Source: Pedobacter sp. ASV12 (GTDB lineage Bacteria; Bacteroidota; Bacteroidia; Sphingobacteriales; Sphingobacteriaceae). Taken from it: a DNA stretch of 64,000 nt. Numbering within the stretch: the stretch's first letter is position 1; the number at the start of each line of letters is the position of its first letter. A program made the position numbers and the translations under genes. The notes under the pieces were generated by a model. It ran no database searches. It was given only the letters and a program-made list of their open reading frames with translations, and had not been told where the DNA came from. Of the stretch, positions 1 to 7,537 are shown piece by piece. Location: positions 21,795-85,794 of the forward strand of contig NZ_JAELUC010000005.1 of NCBI RefSeq assembly GCF_016429155.1. The letters are read 5' to 3'.

Positions 1-1
1 C

Positions 2-499
2 CATCAGCGCTTTGTGTTTACCTTGGCGCTGCGTTTTGCCAAGAACAGGGAAGATGCCGAAGAAATTGCGCAAGACTGTTTTGTAAAAGCCTATAAGGCA
101 CTGGGTACGTTTAAGCAAGATTCGAAGTTTACGACTTGGCTTTATACCATTACCTACACTACCGCCATGACCTTTTTGCGCAAGAAAAGATTGGCAACCA
201 GTTCGATCAACGACGAAGAACAAGCATTTCAGGTGGCCAATAGCGATGCCAGTTTCGATGCCAATCTGGTTGAAAAGAAGTCGAGCTATGTGTACCTGAA
301 CCAGGCCATCGACTTGTTGCTGCCCGACGATGCCGCCATTATTACCTTGTTTTATAAAAGCGAGCAGAGCTTGGAAGAAATTGGCCAGACCCTGCACATG
401 GAAGCCAACACCATTAAGGTTAAGCTGCACCGCGCCAGACAAAGGCTAAAGGAAAAATTACAATATTTGTTAAAAGACGAAGTTAAGGAGCTGATATGA
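2..499 (+). CDS. ECF-type RNA polymerase sigma factor, 5' end cut by the window edge
   Basis: Sigma-70 family, extracytoplasmic-function type. The reading frame is open to base 2 and the first residues (HQRFVFTLALRF) already lie inside region 2, so the start codon is upstream of the window; the GTG at 14 is an internal codon. Region 2 is seen in EDAEEIAQDCFVKAY, which contains the helix that contacts the -10 element. Region 4 near the end (SLEEIGQTLHMEANTIKVKLHRARQRLKEKL) is the helix-turn-helix for the -35 element. The stop codon overlaps the ATG of the next gene by 4 bases (ATGA), as is usual for a sigma / anti-sigma pair. The regulon cannot be read from this window. Confidence 0.93.
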   Translation, partial: HQRFVFTLALRFAKNREDAEEIAQDCFVKAYKALGTFKQDSKFTTWLYTITYTTAMTFLRKKRLATSSINDEEQAFQVANSDASFDANLVEKKSSYVYLNQAIDLLLPDDAAIITLFYKSEQSLEEIGQTLHMEANTIKVKLHRARQRLKEKLQYLLKDEVKELI

Positions 500-987
500 A
501 TACAATAGAAGAACAACTTTGGAACTACATCGACAACAACTGCACGAGCGAAGAACGCGCAACTGTTGAAGCCAGGCTGGCCTTGGACAAAACCTACCAG
601 CAAGTTTATCAGGAATTGTTGGCTGTACACCACGAATTGAGCATGTTGGAATTAGACGAGCCCTCAATGTCTTTTACGCGCAACGTGATGGAACAGGTAA
701 AACTTGAGCCTAGGCCCATCGCCTTAAAAACTAAGGTAGACCAGCGTATCATCGGCTTTATCGGGGCATTTTTTGTGCTCTCTATTTTAGCCGTATTTAT
801 ACTGGCCATTGCCAACAGCAAAACAAGCTTTGATTTCAGCATACCCAAGTTCAACTGGGATCTCGGTGCCGGCAAACTGGCCAACCCCACCGTCTTAAAC
901 GTATTCCTTTTGGTTGATCTGGTGCTGGCTTTGATTTATATCGACAGCATGCTCAGGAAAAAAAGGGCACAAAAAAAGGGAGTTTAA
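496..987 (+). CDS. Putative membrane anti-sigma factor partner of the ECF sigma
   Basis: 163-residue protein with a soluble, acidic N-terminal half (about residues 1-75) and two hydrophobic helices (about 87-107 and 131-150), ending in a basic KKRAQKK tail. The N-terminal segment MNTIEEQLWNYIDNNCTSEE resembles the start of Bacteroidota anti-sigma factors, but no HxxxCxxC zinc motif is visible. Its start codon overlaps the sigma stop by 4 bases, so the two are almost certainly co-transcribed and translationally coupled. The anti-sigma role is inferred from this arrangement and topology, not from a clear domain. A strong terminator follows directly. Confidence 0.7.
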   Translation: MNTIEEQLWNYIDNNCTSEERATVEARLALDKTYQQVYQELLAVHHELSMLELDEPSMSFTRNVMEQVKLEPRPIALKTKVDQRIIGFIGAFFVLSILAVFILAIANSKTSFDFSIPKFNWDLGAGKLANPTVLNVFLLVDLVLALIYIDSMLRKKRAQKKGV

Positions 988-1000
988 GCTCCCTTTTTTT
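971..1000. terminator. Bidirectional rho-independent terminator
   Basis: A-rich arm, GGGAG (978-982), 6-base loop, CTCCC (989-993) and T-run (994-1000). With the A/T flanks paired the stem is 12 bp. It lies between convergent genes (anti-sigma on plus, DUF2911 on minus), so it probably serves both. Confidence 0.88.
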
Positions 1001-1019
1001 ATCGATTCCTATTTAGAAA

Positions 1020-1589
1020 TTATTTTTTGAATAAGATAGGCAAGCTTACCTGCGTAGTGTCCCAAGCCATAATCAGGTTGGCACCGTCGGTACGATCGGT
1101 AAATGTCATCGAAAAAACCTCTAAAGGCTTCTCTAGTTTGGCTATCGGTACCTCTACCCTTACCACGTCTTTGCCTTGGTCGTAGGTAAAAGCACCCCAC
1201 CTATCCGTTTGTTTGTTTACAATAATGGTCCATTTGTCTTTGCTCGGAATAGCGAACAGGCTATAACGGCCTTTTTTTACCTTCTTGGTGCCAATGGTTA
1301 CGTTCTTATCGAAATAGATTTCGGTGTTTTCATTGGCTCCCAAGCGCCAAACCTTGTCAAACTGCTCTAAGATGCCGAAAATCTCTCTTCCCTTTTTTTG
1401 CGGGCGAGAATAAAGTACCTTGATCACAGGCATCGAATCATCTTTAACCTTGGTGGCATTTAACGGATAGTAGAGCGCATCCATCGGACTATCGTCTGGT
1501 TTCGGAAACTTAATCGCTGCTTCCTGCGCATTTGCTGCAAAACCGAACAATGCCAGGCATAGGCATAAACTCCATTTTTTCATACTCAT
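1020..1589 (-). CDS. DUF2911 family exported protein
   Basis: 189 residues with a cleavable signal peptide ending near ANA-QE (residues 19-22). The body carries the features of DUF2911, a family frequent in Bacteroidota: VLYSRPQKKGREIFG, VWRLGANENTEI and GRYSLFAIPSKDKWTIIVN. The biochemical function of the family is not known to me; location is predicted to be periplasmic. The second ATG (MKK, two codons in) is an equally plausible start. Followed downstream on the same strand by the bidirectional terminator. Confidence 0.85.
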   Translation of the reverse strand: MSMKKWSLCLCLALFGFAANAQEAAIKFPKPDDSPMDALYYPLNATKVKDDSMPVIKVLYSRPQKKGREIFGILEQFDKVWRLGANENTEIYFDKNVTIGTKKVKKGRYSLFAIPSKDKWTIIVNKQTDRWGAFTYDQGKDVVRVEVPIAKLEKPLEVFSMTFTDRTDGANLIMAWDTTQVSLPILFKK

Positions 1590-1608
1590 TGGTTTTTTTT
1601 GCGGAAGA

Positions 1609-1791
1609 CTAGTATTCGCGTCCTTTTACAATTTTATTCAGGAATAAACCTGCGAAAATCAGGCCTAAGATGCCACCTAAAAGGATCCAGCCCAAGCTAG
1701 TGGTTACGGCAATTACAGCCAACATACCGGTTAATAAACCTAAAACGTAGTAAACCCACTCAAAACTGTTTTTATTTTCTTCTGTGCTCAT
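1609..1791 (-). CDS. Small two-helix membrane protein
   Basis: 60 residues: a short polar N-terminus (MSTEENKNSFEW), two hydrophobic helices (about 13-32 and 34-52) separated by a glycine-rich turn, then a basic tail (KIVKGREY). No family was recognised. It sits 19 bp upstream of the DUF2911 gene on the same strand and has a Bacteroidota -7 box just upstream, so it is probably expressed. Size and topology suggest a small inner-membrane protein; nothing more can be said. Confidence 0.6.
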   Translation of the reverse strand: MSTEENKNSFEWVYYVLGLLTGMLAVIAVTTSLGWILLGGILGLIFAGLFLNKIVKGREY

Positions 1792-1811
1792 TTTGCTATT
1801 ATGATTTGCGC

Positions 1812-1819
1812 CAAAGGTA
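1812..1819 (-). promoter_or_regulatory. -7 box (TACCTTTG) for the small membrane protein gene
   Basis: On the minus strand TACCTTTG matches the Bacteroidota -7 consensus TAnnTTTG and lies 20 bp before the ATG at 1791. No clear TTTG at -33 was found, so the call rests on the -7 box and position. Confidence 0.45.
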
Positions 1820-1830
1820 AATATTTTATT

Positions 1831-4404
1831 TTAAAATTTTTGCGCTGTTTGTGGCTCCGTTCTTAATAAATCGTTGACCCTGACCATTTCATAACCTTGT
1901 TTTTTGAGGTATTTAATCAAGTTGGGCAACTGGTTATAGAATTTGTCCTTTCTTCTCGGATCAGTTCCGATATGCAACAATAGCATAAAGCCGTTCAATC
2001 CGTTGGCCTGTTTTTGGTCGTAATCTACAATAGATTGGTAAATTTCCTCGCTGCTCCGGTAGGATTTGCCCATTTCGGGATAGGTATAATCAGCATTAGA
2101 ACGGGTTCCGGGCGTAAAGTTGACTAATTGCAGGCCCATTTCGCTGGTCCAGTTGGCAATGGTTTCATTGTACCACTCGTAGGGAGGCAAAAAGAAAAGC
2201 GCTTCTTTCTTTGCGATCCCGAATTTCGCCATGGCGCTGTAATTGGCCATCAAATCAGCTTTAAACTGGGGTTTACCAACTAATAGGCTATCTCTTTTGT
2301 TCCAGTCGTTGTACAGCAAGTGTTCGTTAGAATGAGCACCCAAGTAATGTCCACCTGCTTTGAGTTTCGTAATAAGTGGCGCAAAAGCCGGGTTGCGGTA
2401 AAACCTGCCCGTTAGAAAGAAGGAACCCTTAATGTTGTTTTGCGCCAGCGTTTGGGCAATGCTTTGGCCTCCGTCGGCAAATTCATCGCCGGTAAAAACC
2501 AATGCCAATTTCTTTTGGGCGCTGTTGCCTCGAATAATAGCCCCATAAGATTTGGTCACCTTCGGCTTTGTCGCTTCGGCCTTCGAATCGAAAGCGGCCA
2601 GCAGGTAAACCAAGGACGCCGTGCCATCCATGGTAGGTTCGTTGGTACTGTAGTCGCCATAATCGTCGTGGTAGACGGCCAAATCACTCTGAAACTCGGC
2701 ATATTCGTCAGGCTCACCCAGTTGTATGCCAATCAGGCTTTTATAGATATTCGTGTAAACCGGGCCGTCTACCAGGCCGCCATCAATCGGATATTGTTTA
2801 AGGTGGGTAAAGGCCGAATGCGGATCAACGGGCGTATCGCCCCAGCTGGGCAAGCCATATACCATGCTTGTTCCCCAGGGATTGCAGCCCAACAGCCAAT
2901 CGAAATTGGCCTGTTCCAATGCCGAAAAGCTCGAATCGCCACTCAATTCCCTATACCAAAAACACTGCATGGCAAAAGCCACGGTCAGGTTGTTGCTGCA
3001 CCAGATAAAAGGCACGCCCCGGTAAAAGGCGTTTTGCCTGGCCCTGTTCCATACCTGCTCAATGCCTTGTTTGTAATAACCGATAAGCTGCTGTTTGTTT
3101 GTGCCTCCACTTTGCTTGGCTAATTCATAATGTCCAATGTTTACAAAAGGATACCACTGGTAGTGCTTGGCGGTATCGGCTTTGAGCCAAGGCGTAACGG
3201 GTTCTTGTTTGGCATAAAAAAAGGCCGAATCTAGCGTACCCTTGCCCTGCTTGGGCCTGTATAAATCGGCAACTTCAGGTTGGGGTTTCAACATGGCCAA
3301 GGCCAATTCCATATCGTCAACCCAATTGTCTTCGGCGTAAATGTAGGGCGATTTTACAGAAACCGTTTGGGTTACGCCCTTTTTGCGCAAGGCAAACTGG
3401 TAAGCGCTGTTCGATTTGGCGTGAAGCAGCTCTGAAAAACCGATGTTTAACGGATAAAAAATCTGGCTGCCCAGCGCAAAGGCACTGGCAAATTTGGCTG
3501 CCGTAGAACTGGTACCGGTAGTATTATTCATGAACTTGCCCCTTTGTTGAGGTTCGCCGTCAATAAAATACAATGGGCGTTCAAATCCTTTCCCATATTG
3601 GCTGTCTTCTTTGGGGATGCGCATGGTGAGGTGGTCGCGGTCGTCGGCCAGCTGGTTAAACATCACCCGGGCCGAAGGGTGCATTTTCAATAGCCAGTCG
3701 AGTCCCCATTTCGCTTCATCGAGCACATCGGGCAAGCCGTTTTTGCCATCCAAACCATTGGCCTGTTTCTCATCGCCAAAAGCCTGCGGAAAATCGCGAT
3801 AAGCCATCAGCAGATGGTAGGTGGCATTAGCCGAAGTAGTCGAATACTGCAGGTAATCGCTGGCATCGTGCCAACCGCCCGAAGCATCAACATGCGTACT
3901 GTCTTTGATTCCGGCCTTGGCGCCGTAAAGCGCAAAGCCATCGTGTGTGTGGCAACTGTCTCTTAAAAAAGGATTGAAACCGCTTCGTTGCTGGCGCAGG
4001 TAGCGCAGGACGAAATCGGCCGTGTGCCGATACACCTCGTTATTGATGATTACCGTAGGCGAAACGATCGTTCCTACCCTGATCAAATAGCGCCCCGGCG
4101 TTTTAAAATCCGAAAAATCAAGCCGTGCTGTACTGGCAAATGGGCCATAGGCGCCAAATTTGGCAATTTTGGCAGATGAAAAAACCACTTGGCCACTCCG
4201 CTCGTCAAGCAATTCGAAACCATTAGGCGGCAACTGTTCCTTGCTGGCCCAAACAGCTACTTTGACTGCATTGGGCAAATAGCCCAGCAAATTGATGCGC
4301 ACCCAGGTCTTGGGGTCGTCTTTTGCTGCTTTTTTACCGCTAAACGAAAGCAGCAACAAGCCAACCGTCGTTAAAAAGAACAATAGGATAATTTTTTTTC
4401 TCAT
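1831..4404 (-). CDS. Exported glycoside hydrolase family 9 fused to a polysaccharide deacetylase domain
   Basis: The preferred start is the ATG at 4404 (MRKKIILLFF), which opens directly into a signal peptide; a longer frame adds 19 residues of non-signal sequence. From this start: an Ig-like N-terminal domain (about 30-120), then a GH9 (alpha/alpha)6 catalytic domain with GGWHDASDY (paired Asp near 180/183) and the catalytic Glu in STNEPTMDGTA (near 588). A NodB-type deacetylase domain (about 630-850) follows, with GDEFADG, the metal motif HSNEH and a late LLLH. Single GH9 or NodB proteins are common; the combination would hydrolyse a beta-glycan and deacetylate it or a related amino-sugar polymer. 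GH9 exo-glucosaminidases acting after chitin-oligosaccharide deacetylases are known in vibrios, so a chitin/chitosan role is a fair inference. Substrate is unproven. Confidence 0.88.
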   Translation of the reverse strand: MRKKIILLFFLTTVGLLLLSFSGKKAAKDDPKTWVRINLLGYLPNAVKVAVWASKEQLPPNGFELLDERSGQVVFSSAKIAKFGAYGPFASTARLDFSDFKTPGRYLIRVGTIVSPTVIINNEVYRHTADFVLRYLRQQRSGFNPFLRDSCHTHDGFALYGAKAGIKDSTHVDASGGWHDASDYLQYSTTSANATYHLLMAYRDFPQAFGDEKQANGLDGKNGLPDVLDEAKWGLDWLLKMHPSARVMFNQLADDRDHLTMRIPKEDSQYGKGFERPLYFIDGEPQQRGKFMNNTTGTSSTAAKFASAFALGSQIFYPLNIGFSELLHAKSNSAYQFALRKKGVTQTVSVKSPYIYAEDNWVDDMELALAMLKPQPEVADLYRPKQGKGTLDSAFFYAKQEPVTPWLKADTAKHYQWYPFVNIGHYELAKQSGGTNKQQLIGYYKQGIEQVWNRARQNAFYRGVPFIWCSNNLTVAFAMQCFWYRELSGDSSFSALEQANFDWLLGCNPWGTSMVYGLPSWGDTPVDPHSAFTHLKQYPIDGGLVDGPVYTNIYKSLIGIQLGEPDEYAEFQSDLAVYHDDYGDYSTNEPTMDGTASLVYLLAAFDSKAEATKPKVTKSYGAIIRGNSAQKKLALVFTGDEFADGGQSIAQTLAQNNIKGSFFLTGRFYRNPAFAPLITKLKAGGHYLGAHSNEHLLYNDWNKRDSLLVGKPQFKADLMANYSAMAKFGIAKKEALFFLPPYEWYNETIANWTSEMGLQLVNFTPGTRSNADYTYPEMGKSYRSSEEIYQSIVDYDQKQANGLNGFMLLLHIGTDPRRKDKFYNQLPNLIKYLKKQGYEMVRVNDLLRTEPQTAQKF

Positions 4405-4483
4405 CGCAAAACCCTGTTTTATGCATGGGCAGGGCATTAAAGGTAATGAATTATCATCCATTTGTAAAACAGGAGCAAGTAGA

Positions 4484-4516
4484 TTTGGAAATTAATCAAT
4501 CGATTGATTAGTTTTG
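4484..4516 (+). promoter_or_regulatory. Bacteroidota promoter of the TetR-efflux operon
   Basis: TTTG at 4484-4487, 21-bp spacer, TAGTTTTG at 4509-4516: a match to the TTTG / TAnnTTTG consensus of the Bacteroidota primary sigma factor. The ATG at 4534 is 17 bp further on. The spacer holds a perfect 18-bp palindrome (separate entry). Confidence 0.78.
4493..4510. promoter_or_regulatory. Palindromic operator, probably for the adjacent TetR regulator
   Basis: TAATCAATCGATTGATTA is a perfect 18-bp palindrome. It occupies the promoter spacer and overlaps the first two bases of the -7 box, so a bound dimer would block RNA polymerase. The first downstream gene encodes a TetR repressor; autoregulation of the whole operon is the straightforward inference. 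Confidence 0.75.
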
Positions 4517-4533
4517 CTGCGTCAAAACAAGAA

Positions 4534-5166
4534 ATGGAAAAAACAGATAAAAGAACTGATATCCTGAGGGCAGCCGAAAAGCTATTTGCCGAGTTTGGCT
4601 ACGAGGGGACTTCCACCCGTCAGATCTCGAAGGAATCGGGCGCCAACATGGCGATGATCAATTACTATTTTGGTAGTAAGGAGGGGGTTTTCTTGGAAAT
4701 TATGGAAGATCGGATTTCTGGTTTCAAATCGCAGCTCAATTTGATTGCCGAAGAGCAGATACCAGCCAAGGAAAAACTGCTGAAAGTGGTAGAACAATAC
4801 ACCCACCGTATTTTTTCTAATGTGTGCTTTCATAAAATGATGCACAGAGAACTGTCGCTCACGCAACGCCCCGAAATGTTTACGCAGATCAAGGAGGCGA
4901 TGGCACAAAACCTGAACGTGATCGAATCCATCATCAGCAGCGGCATCAAAGAAGGCCATTTTAGACCGGTAGACGTGCGCATGAGCATTGTCAGCATCAT
5001 GGGCACCATCAGCATGGCGGCTACCTCACCCAACAAGGTAAATCCGGATATAGATTTCGACATCAAAAACGACGAACAAAGAGCCCAACTTGAAAAGAGA
5101 TTGGTAAACCATTTAAAAGATCTCATCATTACCCATTTAACAATCCCAAAAAATGATAAACAATAA
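4534..5166 (+). CDS. TetR/AcrR family transcriptional regulator of the efflux operon
   Basis: 210 residues from the ATG at 4534 (MEKTDKRTD); a TTG ten codons upstream lies inside the promoter and is rejected. Residues about 8-55 form the TetR helix-turn-helix (ILRAAEKLFAEFGYEGTSTRQISKESG, then MAMINYYFGSKEGVF); the rest is a helical ligand-binding domain. TetR proteins bind palindromes as dimers and release DNA when a drug or metabolite binds. Its gene opens a TetR-TolC-EmrA-EmrB operon and overlaps tolC by 14 bp, so it is translated with the pump it presumably represses. The ligand is unknown. Confidence 0.92.
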   Translation: MEKTDKRTDILRAAEKLFAEFGYEGTSTRQISKESGANMAMINYYFGSKEGVFLEIMEDRISGFKSQLNLIAEEQIPAKEKLLKVVEQYTHRIFSNVCFHKMMHRELSLTQRPEMFTQIKEAMAQNLNVIESIISSGIKEGHFRPVDVRMSIVSIMGTISMAATSPNKVNPDIDFDIKNDEQRAQLEKRLVNHLKDLIITHLTIPKNDKQ

Positions 5167-6469
5167 ATTCAAAATCCTGATTGCGACGTTACTGCTACCC
5201 GCGGCTTTACAGGCGCAATCGCTCAGAAAGCTCAGTTTGCAGGAGGCTATCGATCTAGGCGTAGCCAATAGCAAAAACCTGAAGCTGGCGCAAAACAAAA
5301 TAGACGAATCCGTGGCTAAACTGGCGGTCATTAAAGACAATTCGCTGCCTACGGCTACGGCCAGCTTTTTGTATAACCACGCCGAAATCCCGACCAATAC
5401 CCTCAGCATTGGGGGTGGCAATCCTATCCATTTGCCTAACCGGGCCGATGCCTTTGTAGGTACCGCAGCCGTACAAGAATTGGTTTATGGCGGTGGCAAG
5501 TACAAATTGGCGCAAGAATCGACCAAGCTTTTAACCGAGGTGGCCAAATTGGATGCCGATAAAAGCAAGGAAGAAATCAGCTACGCGGTGATCAACACCT
5601 ATTTTTCGCTATACAAGGTGATGCAGAGCAAAAAAGTAGTGGCCCAAAACCTAGAAGCCATTGCAAGTCAGCTGAAACAGGCCCAACGCTTTTTTGAGCA
5701 GGGCATTGTAACCAAAAACGATGTGTTGAGGTTCCAGTTGCAACAAGCCAACGTCTCTTTAACCGATATGGAAATTGAGAACAACCGCAAAATCATCAAC
5801 TACAACCTCGATATTCTGCTAGGCTTACCCGAAGATACCGAGATTGCCTTGGGCGAAACCGAACTGCCTTTGCAAAACGTAGAACCTTTGTCAAGCTACA
5901 TCAGCTTGGCCATGGCCAACCGCCAGGAACTGCAGCAACTAGACCTGCAAAACAAAGTAGCTGGCGTGAATATCAAATCGATCAAAGCCAATACATTGCC
6001 AACCGTTGGCGTAGGTGCCAATCTGTATTACATTAACCCGAGCGGCAAATTTATTCCGCCAGCAGAGCAGTATATCATGCCGGTTACCGTTGGCGCTACC
6101 ATTTCGTGGAATGTAGCTTCGTTGTGGACCAACAAGAACAAAATATCGGAGGCCAAAATCCAGCAACAGGAAATCGGCATACAGAAAGATATTTTCAGCG
6201 ATAACGTGAAAACAGAGTTGAACAAAAACTACCAGAACTATAAACTGGCCGTTCAGAGGATCGGCGTGTTGGAAACTTCTATTGCCCAAGCTACCGAAAA
6301 CGACAGGTTACTGGAATCGAAGTACAAAAACAACATTGCTTCGGCTACCGACAGGATCGATGCCGAAACCTTGCTTTACCAAGCCAAAATCAACCTCGAA
6401 TTGGCCAAGGCCGATGCCCGTTTGGCTTATTATACCTTATTAAAATCAACAGGAAAAATTTCTCAATAA
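5153..6469 (+). CDS. TolC-family outer-membrane efflux protein
   Basis: 438 residues with a signal peptide (ends near LQAQS). Begins LRKLSLQEAIDLGVANSKNLKLAQNKIDES, the usual opening of the TolC/OEP fold, with a second internal repeat in the C-terminal half. Long heptad-rich helices (about 150-200 and 350-420) form the periplasmic tunnel. As a trimer it would give the outer-membrane exit duct for the downstream HlyD/EmrA and MFS proteins. Start codon lies inside the tetR 3' end (14-bp overlap), showing tight operon coupling. Confidence 0.93.
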   Translation: MINNKFKILIATLLLPAALQAQSLRKLSLQEAIDLGVANSKNLKLAQNKIDESVAKLAVIKDNSLPTATASFLYNHAEIPTNTLSIGGGNPIHLPNRADAFVGTAAVQELVYGGGKYKLAQESTKLLTEVAKLDADKSKEEISYAVINTYFSLYKVMQSKKVVAQNLEAIASQLKQAQRFFEQGIVTKNDVLRFQLQQANVSLTDMEIENNRKIINYNLDILLGLPEDTEIALGETELPLQNVEPLSSYISLAMANRQELQQLDLQNKVAGVNIKSIKANTLPTVGVGANLYYINPSGKFIPPAEQYIMPVTVGATISWNVASLWTNKNKISEAKIQQQEIGIQKDIFSDNVKTELNKNYQNYKLAVQRIGVLETSIAQATENDRLLESKYKNNIASATDRIDAETLLYQAKINLELAKADARLAYYTLLKSTGKISQ

Positions 6470-6488
6470 AATCTTAACCCAACAAATA

Positions 6489-7526
6489 ATGACAACACCG
6501 AAAAAAAAGAAAAACAAAGTTATTCCCATTATACTTGGCGTACTGATCTTGATTGGTGCCATATTCGGAATTAACGAATACCTGTATTTCAGCAAACACG
6601 TGGATACAGACGACGCCCAAATTGATGGCGATATCAGTCCGGTGGTAGCCCGCGTTGGCGGCTATGTAAAGGACATCAACTTTGAAGAAAACACAAAAGT
6701 TAGCCAAGATCAGGTTTTGGTTACCTTAGACGATCGCGATTACAAAATCAAGGTAGAGCAAGCCGAAGCTGGCCAGGTTGGTGCCCATGCAGGTGTTGGC
6801 GTATCGCAGGCGCAAATTGTAGCCACCCAAGCCAATACCAGTACGGCCAAGGCCAATATAGAAGCCGCCAGGGTAAAACTGGCACTAGCCCAAAAAGACT
6901 ACGACCGTTATGCCAATCTGATTAAAGATGGCTCGATTACGCAACAGGCTTTTGACCAGGCTAAAGCATCGAAAGAAACCGCACAAGCGGCCTATACCGC
7001 TGCCGTAGACCAGTACAACGCCGCCGTTAAGCAAGTGGGAACTACCCAATCGCAATTGAGCGTAAGCAGCTCGGGTGTTACCCAACGCCAATCTGATGTA
7101 GATTTTGCCAAACTGCAATTGTCGTACACCCAAATCAAAGCGCCAGCTACGGGTATCGTTTCTAAAAAGAATGTGCAAAAAGGCCAGTTGGTACAAGCCG
7201 GACAGTCGCTGTTTGCCATCGTTAACGAAAACAGCCTTTACGTAACCGCCAACTTTAAAGAAACCCAGCTAGAAAAGCTGCACTCGGGCCTAAAAGTTAA
7301 AATCGTTGTGGATGCTTATCCGAAAGACGAGATTGAAGGCGAAGTATACAATTTTGCCCCAATTACAGGCGCAAAGGGATCGCTTTTGCCTCCAGATAAT
7401 GCGACCGGCAACTTCGTAAAAGTGGTACAAAGGGTACCTGTAAAAATCAAAATCCAAACCAAAGACAAAGCAATTTTAGAAAAACTGCGCCCAGGCATGA
7501 GCGTTAAAGTTTCTGTGTCTATTTAA
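6489..7526 (+). CDS. EmrA-like membrane fusion protein (HlyD family)
   Basis: 345 residues: a lysine-rich cytoplasmic tip, one membrane helix (about 13-30), then a biotinyl-lipoyl-like half (VDTDDAQIDGDISPVVARVGGYVKDINFEENTKV), a long coiled coil (about 95-200), the second lipoyl half (KLQLSYTQIKAPATGIVSKKNVQKGQLV) and a beta-barrel ending RPGMSVKVSVSI. This is the periplasmic adaptor of an EmrAB-TolC type tripartite pump. It sits 19 bp after tolC and 11 bp before the transporter gene. Confidence 0.94.
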   Translation: MTTPKKKKNKVIPIILGVLILIGAIFGINEYLYFSKHVDTDDAQIDGDISPVVARVGGYVKDINFEENTKVSQDQVLVTLDDRDYKIKVEQAEAGQVGAHAGVGVSQAQIVATQANTSTAKANIEAARVKLALAQKDYDRYANLIKDGSITQQAFDQAKASKETAQAAYTAAVDQYNAAVKQVGTTQSQLSVSSSGVTQRQSDVDFAKLQLSYTQIKAPATGIVSKKNVQKGQLVQAGQSLFAIVNENSLYVTANFKETQLEKLHSGLKVKIVVDAYPKDEIEGEVYNFAPITGAKGSLLPPDNATGNFVKVVQRVPVKIKIQTKDKAILEKLRPGMSVKVSVSI

Positions 7527-7537
7527 AAAATCATCAG

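Noticed and set aside
14..16. GTG as the true start of the sigma factor
   Set aside because: The frame is open to base 2 and upstream residues continue the conserved region 2; the gene is cut by the window.
2440..3123. 227-residue plus-strand ORF opposite the GH9 gene
   Set aside because: Shadow frame inside a gene with intact catalytic motifs on the other strand.
4405..4461. Upstream ATG as start of the GH9 fusion
   Set aside because: Adds 19 non-signal residues before a clear signal peptide beginning at the ATG at 4404.
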